Source: an uncultured Eubacteriales bacterium (GTDB lineage Bacteria > Bacillota > Clostridia > Saccharofermentanales > UBA5734). Taken from it: a stretch of DNA of 64,000 bases. Below are positions 33,354 through 42,500 of the stretch, piece after piece. The notes under the pieces were generated by a model. It did not search any database. It had not been told where the DNA came from and worked only from the letters and a program-made list of their open reading frames with translations. Numbering within the stretch: position 1 is the first letter of the stretch; every line of letters starts with the position of its first letter. The stretch covers positions 1 through 64,000 of the forward strand of contig CAILLO010000016.1 in the NCBI GenBank assembly GCA_903835065.1, written 5' to 3'. The translations under genes and the position numbers were made by a program.

Positions 33354-33575
33354 ATGGTGATATCCGTGTTCTTTCGGAATATCACCTTGAACGTGAAGAA
33401 CGCGTTCGGCCTCGTCCTGAAGAGTCCCGTCTGGGGCGCGCAGTCCGACATCGCGGTCAACATCCTCGAGGACGCGACGAACTTCCATTCCGTGGACTGC
33501 TGCGCGGTCAAGACGAGCTACGACGCCGCGAAGGCCACGCTCGACGCGATCCGGGACAGCTTCAAGGTCAAGTAG
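33354..33575 (+). CDS. Hypothetical small protein
   Basis: This 73-residue frame starts MVISVFFRNITLNVKNAFG and ends DAAKATLDAIRDSFKVK. GGAG sits 6 bases ahead of the ATG. The second half has the strong G/C third-position bias of genuine genes here; the first third is AT-richer and could instead belong to a different start. No family recognised. It lies between a leftward radical SAM operon and rightward sbcDC. Confidence 0.5.
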   Translation: MVISVFFRNITLNVKNAFGLVLKSPVWGAQSDIAVNILEDATNFHSVDCCAVKTSYDAAKATLDAIRDSFKVK

Positions 33576-33611
33576 GCGAAGGCCGCAGGACCCGCCCTTG
33601 CATTCCCCGAA

Positions 33612-33620
33612 TGGTAGAAT
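33612..33620 (+). promoter_or_regulatory. Extended -10 promoter of sbcDC
   Basis: TGG followed by TAGAAT lies 41 bases before the sbcD ATG; a good -35 is lacking, consistent with an extended -10 type. Confidence 0.5.
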
Positions 33621-33660
33621 CGAGGGAGCAAGGTCCCCGAGCGCCCTTCAGGAGGTCCCC

Positions 33661-34884
33661 ATGAAGATCCTGCACACATCGGACTGGCACCTCGGCAGTT
33701 CCCTCTACGACCGCAAGCGCACCGACGAGCACGCGGCGTTCCTCGGCTGGCTGGTCGACCGGATCGGCGAGCTGGACGTGGACGCGCTGCTGGTGGCCGG
33801 AGACGTCTTCGACAACACCTCGCCGAGCAACCGGGCACAGGAACAATACTATGGATTCCTGCACGACGTCTCGCGGACGGGCTGCCGGCACGTGGTCGTC
33901 GTGGGCGGGAACCACGACTCGCCGTCGTTCCTGGATGCCCCGAAGTCGCTGCTGCGGGCGTTGAGCGTGCACGTGGTGGGGGAGAAGCGCGAGGACCCCG
34001 CGGAGGAGATCGTGGCCCTGAAGGACCGCCAGGGGCGCCTCGAGGCGGTCGCGTGCGCCGTGCCCTACCTGCGGGACCGGGACCTCCGGACCGTCGAGGC
34101 GGGCGAGACGCAGGAGGACCGTTCGCGCAAGCTCGTCGAAGGTTTGCGGGCGCACTACGCCGCCGTGTGCGAGACCGCCGAGCGGATCCGATCGGGCGCG
34201 GACGTGCCGCTGATCGCGATGGGGCACCTGTTCGCGACCGGCGGGCGGACCGTTGACGGGGACGGGGTCAGGGAACTCTACGTGGGGTCGCTTGCGCGGA
34301 TCGGCGCCGACTCGTTCCCGGCGGGGATCGACTACCTGGCGCTGGGGCATCTGCACGTGCCCCAGGTCGTGGGCGGCTCGGAGAGGCTGCGCTATTCCGG
34401 CTCGCCGATCCCGATGGGATACAGCGAATCGACCCAGGTGAAGAAGGTCGTGCTCGTGGAGTTCGTCGGGCGGACGGCCCGGCCGACGGAGATCGACGTC
34501 CCGTGCTTCCAGCCGCTCGTGCGCGTGTCCGGCGGGCTGGACCGGATCCTGGAGCGGATCGCGGAACTGAAGAAGGCGGACAGCGACGCCTGGCTCGAGG
34601 TCGAATATACCGGCGAAGAATTCGTCGGAAATCTGCAGGAACGGGTGACCGAGGCGCTGGAGGGTGGCCGGATGGAATGCCGTCGGGTCCGGAACCGGCG
34701 GATTTCAGAGCAGGCGTTGCGGGCGGTCGACGAGAGCGAGACACTGGACGACCTGGACCTGGACGACGTGTTCGCGAGGTGCCTCGACAAGCACGCGGTG
34801 CCGCCCGACTTGCGGCCGGGGCTGGTGCTGTCCTACCGGGAGATCGTCCAGGGCATGCTCGAAGCGGACGCGAAGGCGGAGTGA
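33661..34884 (+). CDS. sbcD: Exonuclease subunit SbcD
   Basis: SbcD is the nuclease subunit of SbcCD (bacterial Mre11), which cuts hairpins and blocked DNA ends. The 407-residue protein has all phosphoesterase motifs: HTSDWHLG, VAGDVFDN, VVGGNHDSP, AMGHLFA and LALGHLHVPQ, which coordinate two Mn ions. The C-terminal capping region follows. AGGAGG precedes the ATG. sbcC begins 11 bases after its stop. Confidence 0.95.
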   Translation: MKILHTSDWHLGSSLYDRKRTDEHAAFLGWLVDRIGELDVDALLVAGDVFDNTSPSNRAQEQYYGFLHDVSRTGCRHVVVVGGNHDSPSFLDAPKSLLRALSVHVVGEKREDPAEEIVALKDRQGRLEAVACAVPYLRDRDLRTVEAGETQEDRSRKLVEGLRAHYAAVCETAERIRSGADVPLIAMGHLFATGGRTVDGDGVRELYVGSLARIGADSFPAGIDYLALGHLHVPQVVGGSERLRYSGSPIPMGYSESTQVKKVVLVEFVGRTARPTEIDVPCFQPLVRVSGGLDRILERIAELKKADSDAWLEVEYTGEEFVGNLQERVTEALEGGRMECRRVRNRRISEQALRAVDESETLDDLDLDDVFARCLDKHAVPPDLRPGLVLSYREIVQGMLEADAKAE

Positions 34885-34895
34885 GGGGGCGCGGC

Positions 34896-37800
34896 ATGAA
34901 GATTCTCGAGCTCCGGTTCCAGAACCTCAATTCCCTCTACGGCGAGTGGAGGATCGACTTCACGGCGCCCGAATTCGAGAGCGACGGCATCTTCGCGATC
35001 ACGGGGCCGACCGGATCCGGCAAGTCGACGATCATGGACGCGATCTGCCTCGCGCTGTATGGGAGGACGCCGCGTCTCGGCCTGATCTCCGCGAGCGAGA
35101 ACGGGATCATGTCCCGGAAGACCGGCGAATGCTTCGCGGAGGTGGTCTTCGCGTCGCAGGCGGGGCGGTTCCGCTGCCGCTGGAGCCAGCACCGCGCGCG
35201 CAACCGGCCCGACGGCAAGCTGGCCCAGGCGGAGCACGAGATCTCGGATGCCGTGTCGGGCGGAATTCTCGAGTCGAAGCTGAAGGATACGCGGGACGCG
35301 ATCGAGGAGAGAACGGGCATGGACTTCGACCGCTTCACGCGCTCGATCCTGCTCGCCCAGGGCGGATTCTCGGCCTTCCTTGCTGCGAAGCCCGACGAGC
35401 GCGCGCCCGTGCTCGAGCAACTGACCGGCACGGAGGTGTACAGCGAGATCTCGAGGCTCGTGCACGAGCGGCACAGGACCGAGACGGAAGCGCTGGAACG
35501 GCTCGAGAGGGAGGTCGCCGGGATCGAGGTGCTGACCCCCGAAGCGGTCGCGGCGCTGCAGGAGGACCTGTCACGGCTCGAGGCGGCGGAGAAGGTGGAG
35601 ACGGAGTGCGCGGCCCGTCTGCGGGATGCGGTCCTCTGGCTGGAGGGCCTGGCTTCGCTGCGCTCGGGTCTCGAACGGGTGGCCGCGGAGGCGTCGACGC
35701 TGGAACGGGAGGTCGTGGCGTTCCAACCCGAACGCGAACGGCTCGATCGGGGAAGGAAGGCGGCGGAGCTCGAAGGCGCGCACGCCGCGCTGACGGCCCT
35801 GCGGCTGCAGCGGAAGGCGGACCGGGAGGCGCTGCCGGGGCTCGAGGCGGAGCGGAAGGCGGCGGAGGTCGCGCAGGAGACCTGCCGGTCGGAGCAGGAA
35901 CTGGCGCAAGCCGCGCTCCAGCGGGCGAAGGACGAGACCGCTCGGGTGGCGCCGCTGCTGGTGCGCGTGCGCGCCCTCGACCTGCAGGTCGAGGCGCAGG
36001 CGAAGGCGGTAGCGGGGCTGCACGAATCGCTCGAGAATGAGCGGCGGCTGGCTCGGGAGAACCAGAACCTGCTGGACGGGGCGACGAAGGACGTGCAGGC
36101 GTCGCAGGACGTCCTGGCCGGAATCGACGCGTTCCTTGCGAAGCACGCCGGCGACGAGGTTCTGGCGGGGCGCTTCGAGACCCTCGGGGATCGGCTGGAG
36201 GCGTTGAAGGCCGATTCCGCGTCGGCGGCGGCCAGGACGGCGGAACGGGACAAGGCGCTCGCGCGCCTCGCGACGTGCGATGCTGACGACAGGCGGCTGC
36301 AGGGAGTCCTCGAGATTTTGACGACGAGTCACGCGGCGCAGGTCGCGGCGGTCGAGGCGAAGCGCGCCGAACGGGTGACGCTGCTCGACGGGCGGGCGCT
36401 TCGCGAATTCCGGGCGGAGCGGGATGCCGCCCTTCGGGAACTTGCGCTCGTGAACCGGATCGAGAGCCTGGAGGCGCAGCGGAAGACACTCGAAGACGGG
36501 AAGCCGTGCCCGCTGTGCGGGGCGACCGAGCACCCCTATGCGGCGGGGAACCGGCCCGAGTCGAGCGGAGTCGAGGCGCGGATCGCGGCGCTTGCGTCGC
36601 GGATCCACGCCGCGGAGAACCTGGAGATCGAAATCGGGACGCTCGAGGAAGGTGCGAAGCAGGCGGAATCCGAAGCGCGCAAGGCCGAGGACGACCGGAA
36701 GCGTGCCTCCTTCGAACGGACGGCCGCCGCGTCCGAAGCGGAGCGGCTGGCGCGGGAGATCGCGGGGCTCGAAGGACAGGTGGCGGAACGTCGGTCGGAC
36801 TTGCTGTCGGTACTGCGGCCGCTCGGCTACGAGGAGTCGGACCTCGGGTCGCCGGACGCGCTGCGCGAACGGCTGACGGAGCGCGTCGGCCGGTGGACGG
36901 TGCAGTCGGGCCTCAGGGCTAGGGAAGCGCAACGTCTCCAGGAGCGGCAGAGCAAGGCCGCGGAGATGTCGGCCGTGCAGCGGACGCTGGAGGCTCCTCT
37001 AGCGACGAGGAACGCGGATGCGGCGGCAGCGGAACAGGTGGAGAAGGGCCTGCGCTCCGAGCGGCGCGACGCGTTCGGAGAGCGGAGGGTCGACGACGAG
37101 GAACAGGCGCTCTCCAAGGCCGTCGTCGGGTGCGAGACGGCGGAGGCCTTTGCGCGGAAGCGGCTGGGGGAAGCGGAAGCGGCGGTCCGGATCCTGGCGA
37201 CGAAGATCGGGACGCTGCAGGAAGGCCTCGCGCAGCGAGAACCTTCATGGACAGCGGCCGAACGGGAGTTCACCGAGCGGGCGGCCGCGTCGGGATTCGC
37301 CGGCGAACCGGCGTTCCTCGCGGCGAGCCTGCCGGTCGAGGAGCGACGATCGCTGGAGGTCCGGTCGACGGACCTCGGCGAGCGCGCGTCGGGCATTTCG
37401 TCCCGCCGGAAGGACCTCGAGGAGCGGCTTCTGTGCGAAGAGGCCCGCGCGGTCACGGACGAGGACGTCGACGTCCTGCGGGCGGAATTCTCCGAACGGG
37501 AGACGATGGTGAGGCGGATGGCCCAGGACATGGGCGGCGTGCGGCAGAAGCTGGCCGAGAACGAGAAGGCCGGCGAGCGGGTGCGTACCAGGATGGAACG
37601 AATCGGAGCCGCGAGGCTCGAAGTGGGGCGTTGGGCGAACCTGCGCGAACTGATCGGGTCGGCGGACGGAAAAAAGTACCGGAACTTCGCCCAGGGCATC
37701 ACGTTCGAGATGATGGTGGGGCACGCCAACCGGCAACTGCAGAAGCTGACCGACCGCTACCTGCTGGCCTGCGCGGATGACCTGCCGCTGGAACTCGAGG

Positions 37801-38147
37801 TGATCGACAACTACCAGGGTGGCGAGCGGCGCTCGACCAAGAACCTGTCGGGCGGCGAGAGCTTCCTCGTGAGCCTGGCGCTCGCGCTGGGGCTGTCGAA
37901 GATGGCCAGCCGCAAGGTGCGCGTCGATTCGCTGTTCCTGGACGAAGGGTTCGGCACGTTGGACGAGCAGGCGCTGGAGACGGCGCTCGAGACGCTGGCG
38001 GGCCTGCACCAGGACGGCAAGCTGATCGGCGTGATCTCGCACGTCTCGGCGCTGAAGGAGCGGATCGCGACGAGGATCGCGATCGTGCCGAAGTCGGGCG
38101 GGAGGAGCACCGTGCAGGGGCCTGGCGTGGAAGCGGTCGGGACCTGA
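34896..38147 (+). CDS. sbcC: Exonuclease subunit SbcC (SMC-like ATPase)
   Basis: The 1083-residue protein has an N-terminal Walker A (GPTGSGKST, residues 37-45), a Q-loop region at SILLAQGGFSAFL, long coiled coils from about 170 to 950, a zinc hook with CPLC (C538, C541) at the midpoint, and the C-terminal ABC signature NLSGGESFLVSLALAL (about 983) with Walker B DSLFLDEGFGTLD. It drives the nuclease SbcD and tethers DNA ends. Length is as expected for the family. Confidence 0.95.
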   Translation: MKILELRFQNLNSLYGEWRIDFTAPEFESDGIFAITGPTGSGKSTIMDAICLALYGRTPRLGLISASENGIMSRKTGECFAEVVFASQAGRFRCRWSQHRARNRPDGKLAQAEHEISDAVSGGILESKLKDTRDAIEERTGMDFDRFTRSILLAQGGFSAFLAAKPDERAPVLEQLTGTEVYSEISRLVHERHRTETEALERLEREVAGIEVLTPEAVAALQEDLSRLEAAEKVETECAARLRDAVLWLEGLASLRSGLERVAAEASTLEREVVAFQPERERLDRGRKAAELEGAHAALTALRLQRKADREALPGLEAERKAAEVAQETCRSEQELAQAALQRAKDETARVAPLLVRVRALDLQVEAQAKAVAGLHESLENERRLARENQNLLDGATKDVQASQDVLAGIDAFLAKHAGDEVLAGRFETLGDRLEALKADSASAAARTAERDKALARLATCDADDRRLQGVLEILTTSHAAQVAAVEAKRAERVTLLDGRALREFRAERDAALRELALVNRIESLEAQRKTLEDGKPCPLCGATEHPYAAGNRPESSGVEARIAALASRIHAAENLEIEIGTLEEGAKQAESEARKAEDDRKRASFERTAAASEAERLAREIAGLEGQVAERRSDLLSVLRPLGYEESDLGSPDALRERLTERVGRWTVQSGLRAREAQRLQERQSKAAEMSAVQRTLEAPLATRNADAAAAEQVEKGLRSERRDAFGERRVDDEEQALSKAVVGCETAEAFARKRLGEAEAAVRILATKIGTLQEGLAQREPSWTAAEREFTERAAASGFAGEPAFLAASLPVEERRSLEVRSTDLGERASGISSRRKDLEERLLCEEARAVTDEDVDVLRAEFSERETMVRRMAQDMGGVRQKLAENEKAGERVRTRMERIGAARLEVGRWANLRELIGSADGKKYRNFAQGITFEMMVGHANRQLQKLTDRYLLACADDLPLELEVIDNYQGGERRSTKNLSGGESFLVSLALALGLSKMASRKVRVDSLFLDEGFGTLDEQALETALETLAGLHQDGKLIGVISHVSALKERIATRIAIVPKSGGRSTVQGPGVEAVGT

Positions 38148-38152
38148 ACGGC

Positions 38153-38185
38153 GAGAGACCCCCGGACGGCGTCCGGGGGCCTCTC
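38153..38185 (+). terminator. Terminator-like hairpin after sbcC
   Basis: A stem of 5 plus 9 base pairs with one mismatch (GAGAG-A-CCCCCGGAC / GTCCGGGGG-C-CTCTC) closes a 3-base loop 6 bases after the sbcC stop. The T-tract is nearly absent (TTC), so termination may be inefficient or factor-assisted. Confidence 0.6.
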
Positions 38186-38291
38186 TTCAATGGAGCGGAA
38201 CCCCGTCGCACCCCCTTGGCAGAAGCGCACTTTTCGATTACTCCGGGGGAGATATCTTGATTATCAAACGAATCCCCTCGGAGGTGCGCGC

Positions 38292-39929
38292 ATGAAGTTC
38301 CACGGGAATCTCGCGATCACGGCCTGCATCCTGGTCGTCTCCCTCGTCCTGAGCCTCTTCGTCCTCTATACGCCGGTCGTGCCGTACGATCCGACCGCCT
38401 CCGGATTCAGCGCCGTCCGGGCCGCGACGACGATCGGCATCCTCGCGCAGGCACCGCATTCCGTGGTAGACCGCACCGCGCACGAGGCCGTCCGTCAGTA
38501 TATCGAGGGACGGCTGACCTCGACGGTCGGCGCCGCGAACGTCACGGAGCAGGACTACACGGTCGAGGACCCGGACTTCGGGACCCTTCCGATCCGCAAC
38601 CTCCTCGCGAAGATTCCCGGCGATTCGGACACGGCGATCCTGCTCGTGGCCCACTACGATTCGCGCGGCTACATCGGGCGCTCCGCGGAGCTCGGCCAGT
38701 CCTACGGGGCGGCCGACGACGGGTACGGCGTCGCGACGCTTCTGGAAATCGCCCGCCTCTACCACGGCCAATCGATGAAGAACTCGATCTACCTGCTCTT
38801 CACGGACGGCGAGGAGCCCGGACTCTACGGGGCCGAGAAGGCCGCGGGGGAAAGCTGGCTCGCGAAGGTCGGCCTCGTCGTCAACGTCGAAGCGCGCGGA
38901 AATTCGGGCGCGGCCTACATGTTCGAGACCGGGAAGAAGAACGAGCGGGCCATCGACTTCTACGCCCACGCCGGCCTCCCCGTCTCCTACAACCTCGCGA
39001 CGGCCGTCTACTCGGTCATGCCCAACAGCACCGACTTCACCGAGTTCGTGCAGGCGCGCAAGCAGGGCCTCAACTTCGCGGTCCTGGGCGGCCTGAAGGA
39101 CTACCACTCCCCGGCCGACAGCTTCGCGAACATCAGCCAGACCAGCCTCCAGCACTACGGCGCCCAGATCGTCCCCCTGGTCGAGGAGTTCGTGTCGAAC
39201 GCGAAATATTCCGACCCCGCCTACTTCACCGGTGTCCAGGACCAGGTCTTCTTCACGCTGTTCGCGGGTGTCTTCGTGCACTACCCGGCCTCGACGGCCG
39301 TCGCGATGAACCTCGCCGCGCTGGCGCTGCTGATCGGTCTGATCGTCCTGCTCGCCCTGCGGAAGAGCCTTCGCCTCGGGAGCTACGGCCGCCAGTTGCA
39401 GCGCGCGTTCGTGTCGCTGATCGCCGCCGCGGTCGTGGGATATGTCGTCAGCGTGGCGACCGCCTTCCTCGGCAAGGTGCCGTGGAAGGTCACGTACGTG
39501 CGCATGCCGGGCACGGAGATTCCGACGCTGCTGGCCATGCTGGCCGTGGTCGCCGCACTGGGCTTCTGGATGAGCCGCAAGCTCCCGAAGGCCGAGGACC
39601 GGCGCGCGTTCCTGCTCGCGGGCGTCACGATCGACCTGCTGCTCTCCACGCTGACGGGCTTCGTGCTCAGTGGCGCGTCGTTCGTGTTCTTCGTACCGGC
39701 GGCGGTCGGGCTCGCGACCGTCTTCCTGGCCGAATTCCTCAAGGGCCCGGTCTGGCGGCACGTCCTGCTCGGGCAGAATCTGCTGTGGAATCTGCTCCTG
39801 CTCGTGCCGAGCCTGTATTCGCTCTTCATCGCGCTGACCGTGGGCGGCCTGCTCGCGCTGCTGCTCATCCTGATGCTGTACGCGATCGTGATGGTGCCGT
39901 CCTTCCTGCTGGAGGCGCAACGGGAATAG
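38292..39929 (+). CDS. M28-family membrane-anchored aminopeptidase-like protein
   Basis: The 545-residue protein has one N-terminal membrane segment (about 8-30), an extracytoplasmic M28 zinc peptidase domain (about 40-310), and about seven membrane helices to the end. Metal and catalytic residues are visible as VAHYDSRG (His), AADDGYG (Asp), TDGEEPGL (Glu-Glu), VNVEARGN (Glu/Asp position) and LKDYHSPADS (His). This peptidase-plus-multispan layout resembles Fxna/Ermp1-type and bacterial M28 membrane proteins. GGAGG precedes the ATG at 38292. Confidence 0.85.
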   Translation: MKFHGNLAITACILVVSLVLSLFVLYTPVVPYDPTASGFSAVRAATTIGILAQAPHSVVDRTAHEAVRQYIEGRLTSTVGAANVTEQDYTVEDPDFGTLPIRNLLAKIPGDSDTAILLVAHYDSRGYIGRSAELGQSYGAADDGYGVATLLEIARLYHGQSMKNSIYLLFTDGEEPGLYGAEKAAGESWLAKVGLVVNVEARGNSGAAYMFETGKKNERAIDFYAHAGLPVSYNLATAVYSVMPNSTDFTEFVQARKQGLNFAVLGGLKDYHSPADSFANISQTSLQHYGAQIVPLVEEFVSNAKYSDPAYFTGVQDQVFFTLFAGVFVHYPASTAVAMNLAALALLIGLIVLLALRKSLRLGSYGRQLQRAFVSLIAAAVVGYVVSVATAFLGKVPWKVTYVRMPGTEIPTLLAMLAVVAALGFWMSRKLPKAEDRRAFLLAGVTIDLLLSTLTGFVLSGASFVFFVPAAVGLATVFLAEFLKGPVWRHVLLGQNLLWNLLLLVPSLYSLFIALTVGGLLALLLILMLYAIVMVPSFLLEAQRE

Positions 39930-39955
39930 AACTACCGCCGCGGCCCGCGAAGGCA

Positions 39956-39961
39956 TATAAT
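39956..39961 (+). promoter_or_regulatory. -10 element of the DUF6629 gene
   Basis: A perfect TATAAT lies 59 bases before the ATG at 40021; no clear -35 was found. Confidence 0.5.
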
Positions 39962-40020
39962 CGCGGGACCGAGGTACACATCCGAGAACCACGTCCGCGA
40001 CACACAGAGGAGGCGCAGCC

Positions 40021-40704
40021 ATGTGCTTTTCCGCGTTGTCCAGCTTCATCGGGGGAGGCGTCCTGACCGCGATCGGAACCGGGACGATTCTCCAGAACAA
40101 GGAGCCCGACCGGCGGCTCTTCGCCGCGATTCCGTTCGTCTTCGGCGTCCAGCAGCTCTCGGAGGGCGTCGTCTGGCTGACGCTGCCGGCGTCGGGGCAC
40201 GAAGCCGTGCTGCACGTCGCGCGGACGGTCTTCCTGATCGCCGCCGGGATCGTCTGGCCGACGGTGGTCCCGCTGTCGATGCTGCTCATGGAGAAGGTGC
40301 GCATACGGCGGACCGCCCTGTGGGCGATGCTCGCCGTGGGCGTCGCGACGTCCCTCGCGCATTTCGTCGGCATGCTGACCTTCACGGTGCATTCGGAGAT
40401 CCTCGGCTTCCACATCCGCTATTCGCTCGATTCCCCCGTGCCCTGGGCCCTGGCTTCCATGATCGGGTACCTCGTCGCGACGCTCGTGCCGCTCTACGTG
40501 TCGAGCCACCGGCGGATGATCTGGTTCGCGGTCATCGTGACCGTCGCCTACGCCGTGACGCAGATTTTCTACCAGGAGTTCCTCGTGTCGGTCTGGTGCT
40601 TCTTCGCGGCCCTCGCGAGCGCCTCGATCTGGTGGATCCAGCGCGTGCCGGGCCCGATTGCGGAAGTTGCCGCGCCCGTCGGATTGCTGGAACCGGAGGT
40701 CTGA
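40021..40704 (+). CDS. DUF6629-like membrane protein
   Basis: The 227-residue protein has about seven membrane segments. Its opening MCFSALSSFIGGGVLTAIGT and the following FVFGVQQLSEGVVWLTL match the pattern of DUF6629 proteins, which have no known function. GGAGG precedes the ATG. The DUF1295 gene begins about 28 bases after its stop, so they may be co-expressed. Confidence 0.75.
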   Translation: MCFSALSSFIGGGVLTAIGTGTILQNKEPDRRLFAAIPFVFGVQQLSEGVVWLTLPASGHEAVLHVARTVFLIAAGIVWPTVVPLSMLLMEKVRIRRTALWAMLAVGVATSLAHFVGMLTFTVHSEILGFHIRYSLDSPVPWALASMIGYLVATLVPLYVSSHRRMIWFAVIVTVAYAVTQIFYQEFLVSVWCFFAALASASIWWIQRVPGPIAEVAAPVGLLEPEV

Positions 40705-40732
40705 CCGCAAGCTGGCCACTCGCGTCTCCAGG

Positions 40733-41602
40733 TTGAACCGAAGCCTCTCGCTGGTCTTCATCGGTTTCGTCTACCTGCTGGCCGCCGCGCTGGGCGGCGC
40801 CGTCTACGCGCACTGGGGCGGCTCGCCCTGGCTGCGCCTGCTGGTGGCGGACGTCGCGGCGACGCTCTTCATCTGGCTGTGCAGCCTGCTGGTCGACAAC
40901 GCGTCCGTGTACGACCCCTACTGGAGCGTGCAACCCATCGCGATCCTCGACCTCTGGGTCCTCGGCACCGGGCGCTTCGACACCTCGTCGCTGCTGCTCT
41001 GCCTCGTCGTGAACCTCTGGGGCCTTCGCCTGACGTACAACTGGGCGACGACCTTCCGGGGCATCCTCGTCCAGGATTGGCGCTACGACGCGATCCGCGA
41101 GCGGACCGGCGCGTTCTACCCCCTCGCGAACCTTTTCGGCATCCAGCTCATGCCGACGCTCGTCGTCTACGCCTGCGTCCTGCCCGCCGTGATGTTCCTG
41201 TCGCAGGGCGGCCGGATCGGCCCGGTGGGCGCGCTGGGGCTCGCGGTCAGCATGGCCGGCTGGACGCTCGAAGCGGTGGCCGACGCGCGGAGCCACGCGT
41301 TCCGCAGGGCGGCCGCCGACCGGTCGCGGCTGATCCGCAGCGGTCTGTGGCGGCGCTCGCGACACCCGAACTACCTCGGAGAGATCCTGATGTGGTGGGG
41401 CGTCGACATCGTCTTCCTGTCGGCCTTCCCGAGCCAGTGGAAGCTGGGCTTCGGCGCGCTCGTGAACACGGCGCTGTTCCTGTTCATCAGCATCCCGATG
41501 GCCGAGAAGCGGCTTTCGACCTACAAGGCCGGCTACGAGGACTACTGCGCCGAGACGCCGAAACTGCTGCCATTCCAGGTGGGGAAGAAGGACCGGGGCT
41601 GA
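40733..41602 (+). CDS. DUF1295 / steroid-reductase-like membrane protein
   Basis: The 289-residue protein has about seven membrane segments and the C-terminal DUF1295/isoprenylcysteine-methyltransferase-like region: SGLWRRSRHPNYLGEILMWW, then EKRLSTYKAGYEDYCAETPK. These enzymes bind NADPH or SAM and act on lipids; activity here is unknown. The start is uncertain: a TTG at 40733 begins the hydrophobic region, but a rare CTG at 40712 lies a better distance from GGAGG at 40695. Confidence 0.75.
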   Translation: MNRSLSLVFIGFVYLLAAALGGAVYAHWGGSPWLRLLVADVAATLFIWLCSLLVDNASVYDPYWSVQPIAILDLWVLGTGRFDTSSLLLCLVVNLWGLRLTYNWATTFRGILVQDWRYDAIRERTGAFYPLANLFGIQLMPTLVVYACVLPAVMFLSQGGRIGPVGALGLAVSMAGWTLEAVADARSHAFRRAAADRSRLIRSGLWRRSRHPNYLGEILMWWGVDIVFLSAFPSQWKLGFGALVNTALFLFISIPMAEKRLSTYKAGYEDYCAETPKLLPFQVGKKDRG

Positions 41603-41741
41603 TGCGGCCGGTCCGTGTTCGGTAACCTGCAGCGTGGACGGCGACGGCAGACGCCGTGCACAATTGGATTGAGTCGACCGCTCCGGCGTCTCGGGTTCGA
41701 GCCGTCGGACGTAGGTTCCGGTCGACCGGAAGGAGTCCCGC

Positions 41742-42125
41742 ATGCGATCCTGTTCGAAGACGCCCTTGCTTCGCGCCGTGGCGCTGTTCCTGGTGGCGGT
41801 TTCCGTCCTGTCCTTCGCTTCCTTCGCGCTCGTGTCGGCCGCAGAGAACGAAAAGGACGACAAGGCGGACGTCACGGGCTCCGCGACGCAGGCGACCGCG
41901 ACGCCGTCGCCGTCGCTGACGCCCGAACCGACGTCGACGCCCTACCCGACGCCGGAGAACTCCCTGACGCCATATCCCACGCAGGGCCCGACGTCGACGC
42001 CCGCCCCGACGGCTGCGCCGGTCGCGACCGCGTCGGGCTGGCCCGCTGCGAACTGGGTGGTCGTCGGGATCTATGGGCTGATCCTCGTCGGCTCGGTACC
42101 GTTGCTATTCCGGAAGAAAGCCTAG
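41742..42125 (+). CDS. Small Thr/Pro-rich surface protein with C-terminal membrane anchor
   Basis: The 127-residue protein has a signal peptide (1-33), an acidic patch, a Thr/Pro/Ser-rich stalk (about 45-95) with TPYPT repeats, and a C-terminal membrane helix followed by FRKKA. The layout resembles a wall- or membrane-anchored stalk, though no LPXTG precedes the helix. GGAAGGAG precedes the ATG. It is one of several exported proteins here with such linkers. Confidence 0.75.
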   Translation: MRSCSKTPLLRAVALFLVAVSVLSFASFALVSAAENEKDDKADVTGSATQATATPSPSLTPEPTSTPYPTPENSLTPYPTQGPTSTPAPTAAPVATASGWPAANWVVVGIYGLILVGSVPLLFRKKA

Positions 42126-42201
42126 AAGACCGGTTTCCGCCTTTGCACGATTCGTCGCGAACTCCGGGTGTACGCTGATCGTATCCACGGAGGTGATTCC
42201 C

Positions 42202-42364
42202 ATGTGCTTCGGAAGGCTCTTCTCCCTTCGACCCAGGTCCGCACGACGGCGAGGAGACGTACCAGGGATTCTCGGAACGGAACACGTCCTATTCCACGGT
42301 CGACGGAATGATGGGGGACGACGGCGAGGAAGACGGTTCCGGCACCGACGGGCCGGACAAGTGA
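42202..42364 (+). pseudogene. Possible small gene broken by a frameshift
   Basis: ATG at 42202 has a strong GGAGGTG site and reads MCFGRLFSLRPR. The frame one base over then reads GPHDGEETYQGFSERNTSYS and an acidic DGMMGDDGEEDGSG tail to a stop at 42364, with the codon bias of real genes. That second frame has no start of its own. A one-base change near 42235 would join them. It may instead be chance; I put low weight on it. Confidence 0.35.
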
Positions 42365-42442
42365 GCCGGTACGGGAGGAGGGTGTCGACCTGAAGCGTTG
42401 CAGGAGACGTCACCGTTGCCTGTCGTTCCGTGTCCGCTAGGA

Positions 42443-42466
42443 ATTCCCATGGGGAATGTCTATAAT
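42443..42466 (+). promoter_or_regulatory. Promoter with operator-like palindrome before the c-di-GMP gene
   Basis: A perfect TATAAT (42461-42466) is immediately preceded by the inverted repeat ATTCCC-ATG-GGGAAT (42443-42457), which occupies the -35/-10 spacer. The downstream ATG is at 42501. The position suggests repressor or activator control. Confidence 0.5.
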
Positions 42467-42500
42467 CAGTGGGAGCATTTCGTTCCGTTGGGGGTTTCGC

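Noticed and set aside
33263..33664. Alternative frame overlapping the small protein at 33354
   Set aside because: It reads plausibly for 45 codons but then becomes an Arg-rich shadow, while the chosen frame keeps real-gene codon bias to its stop.
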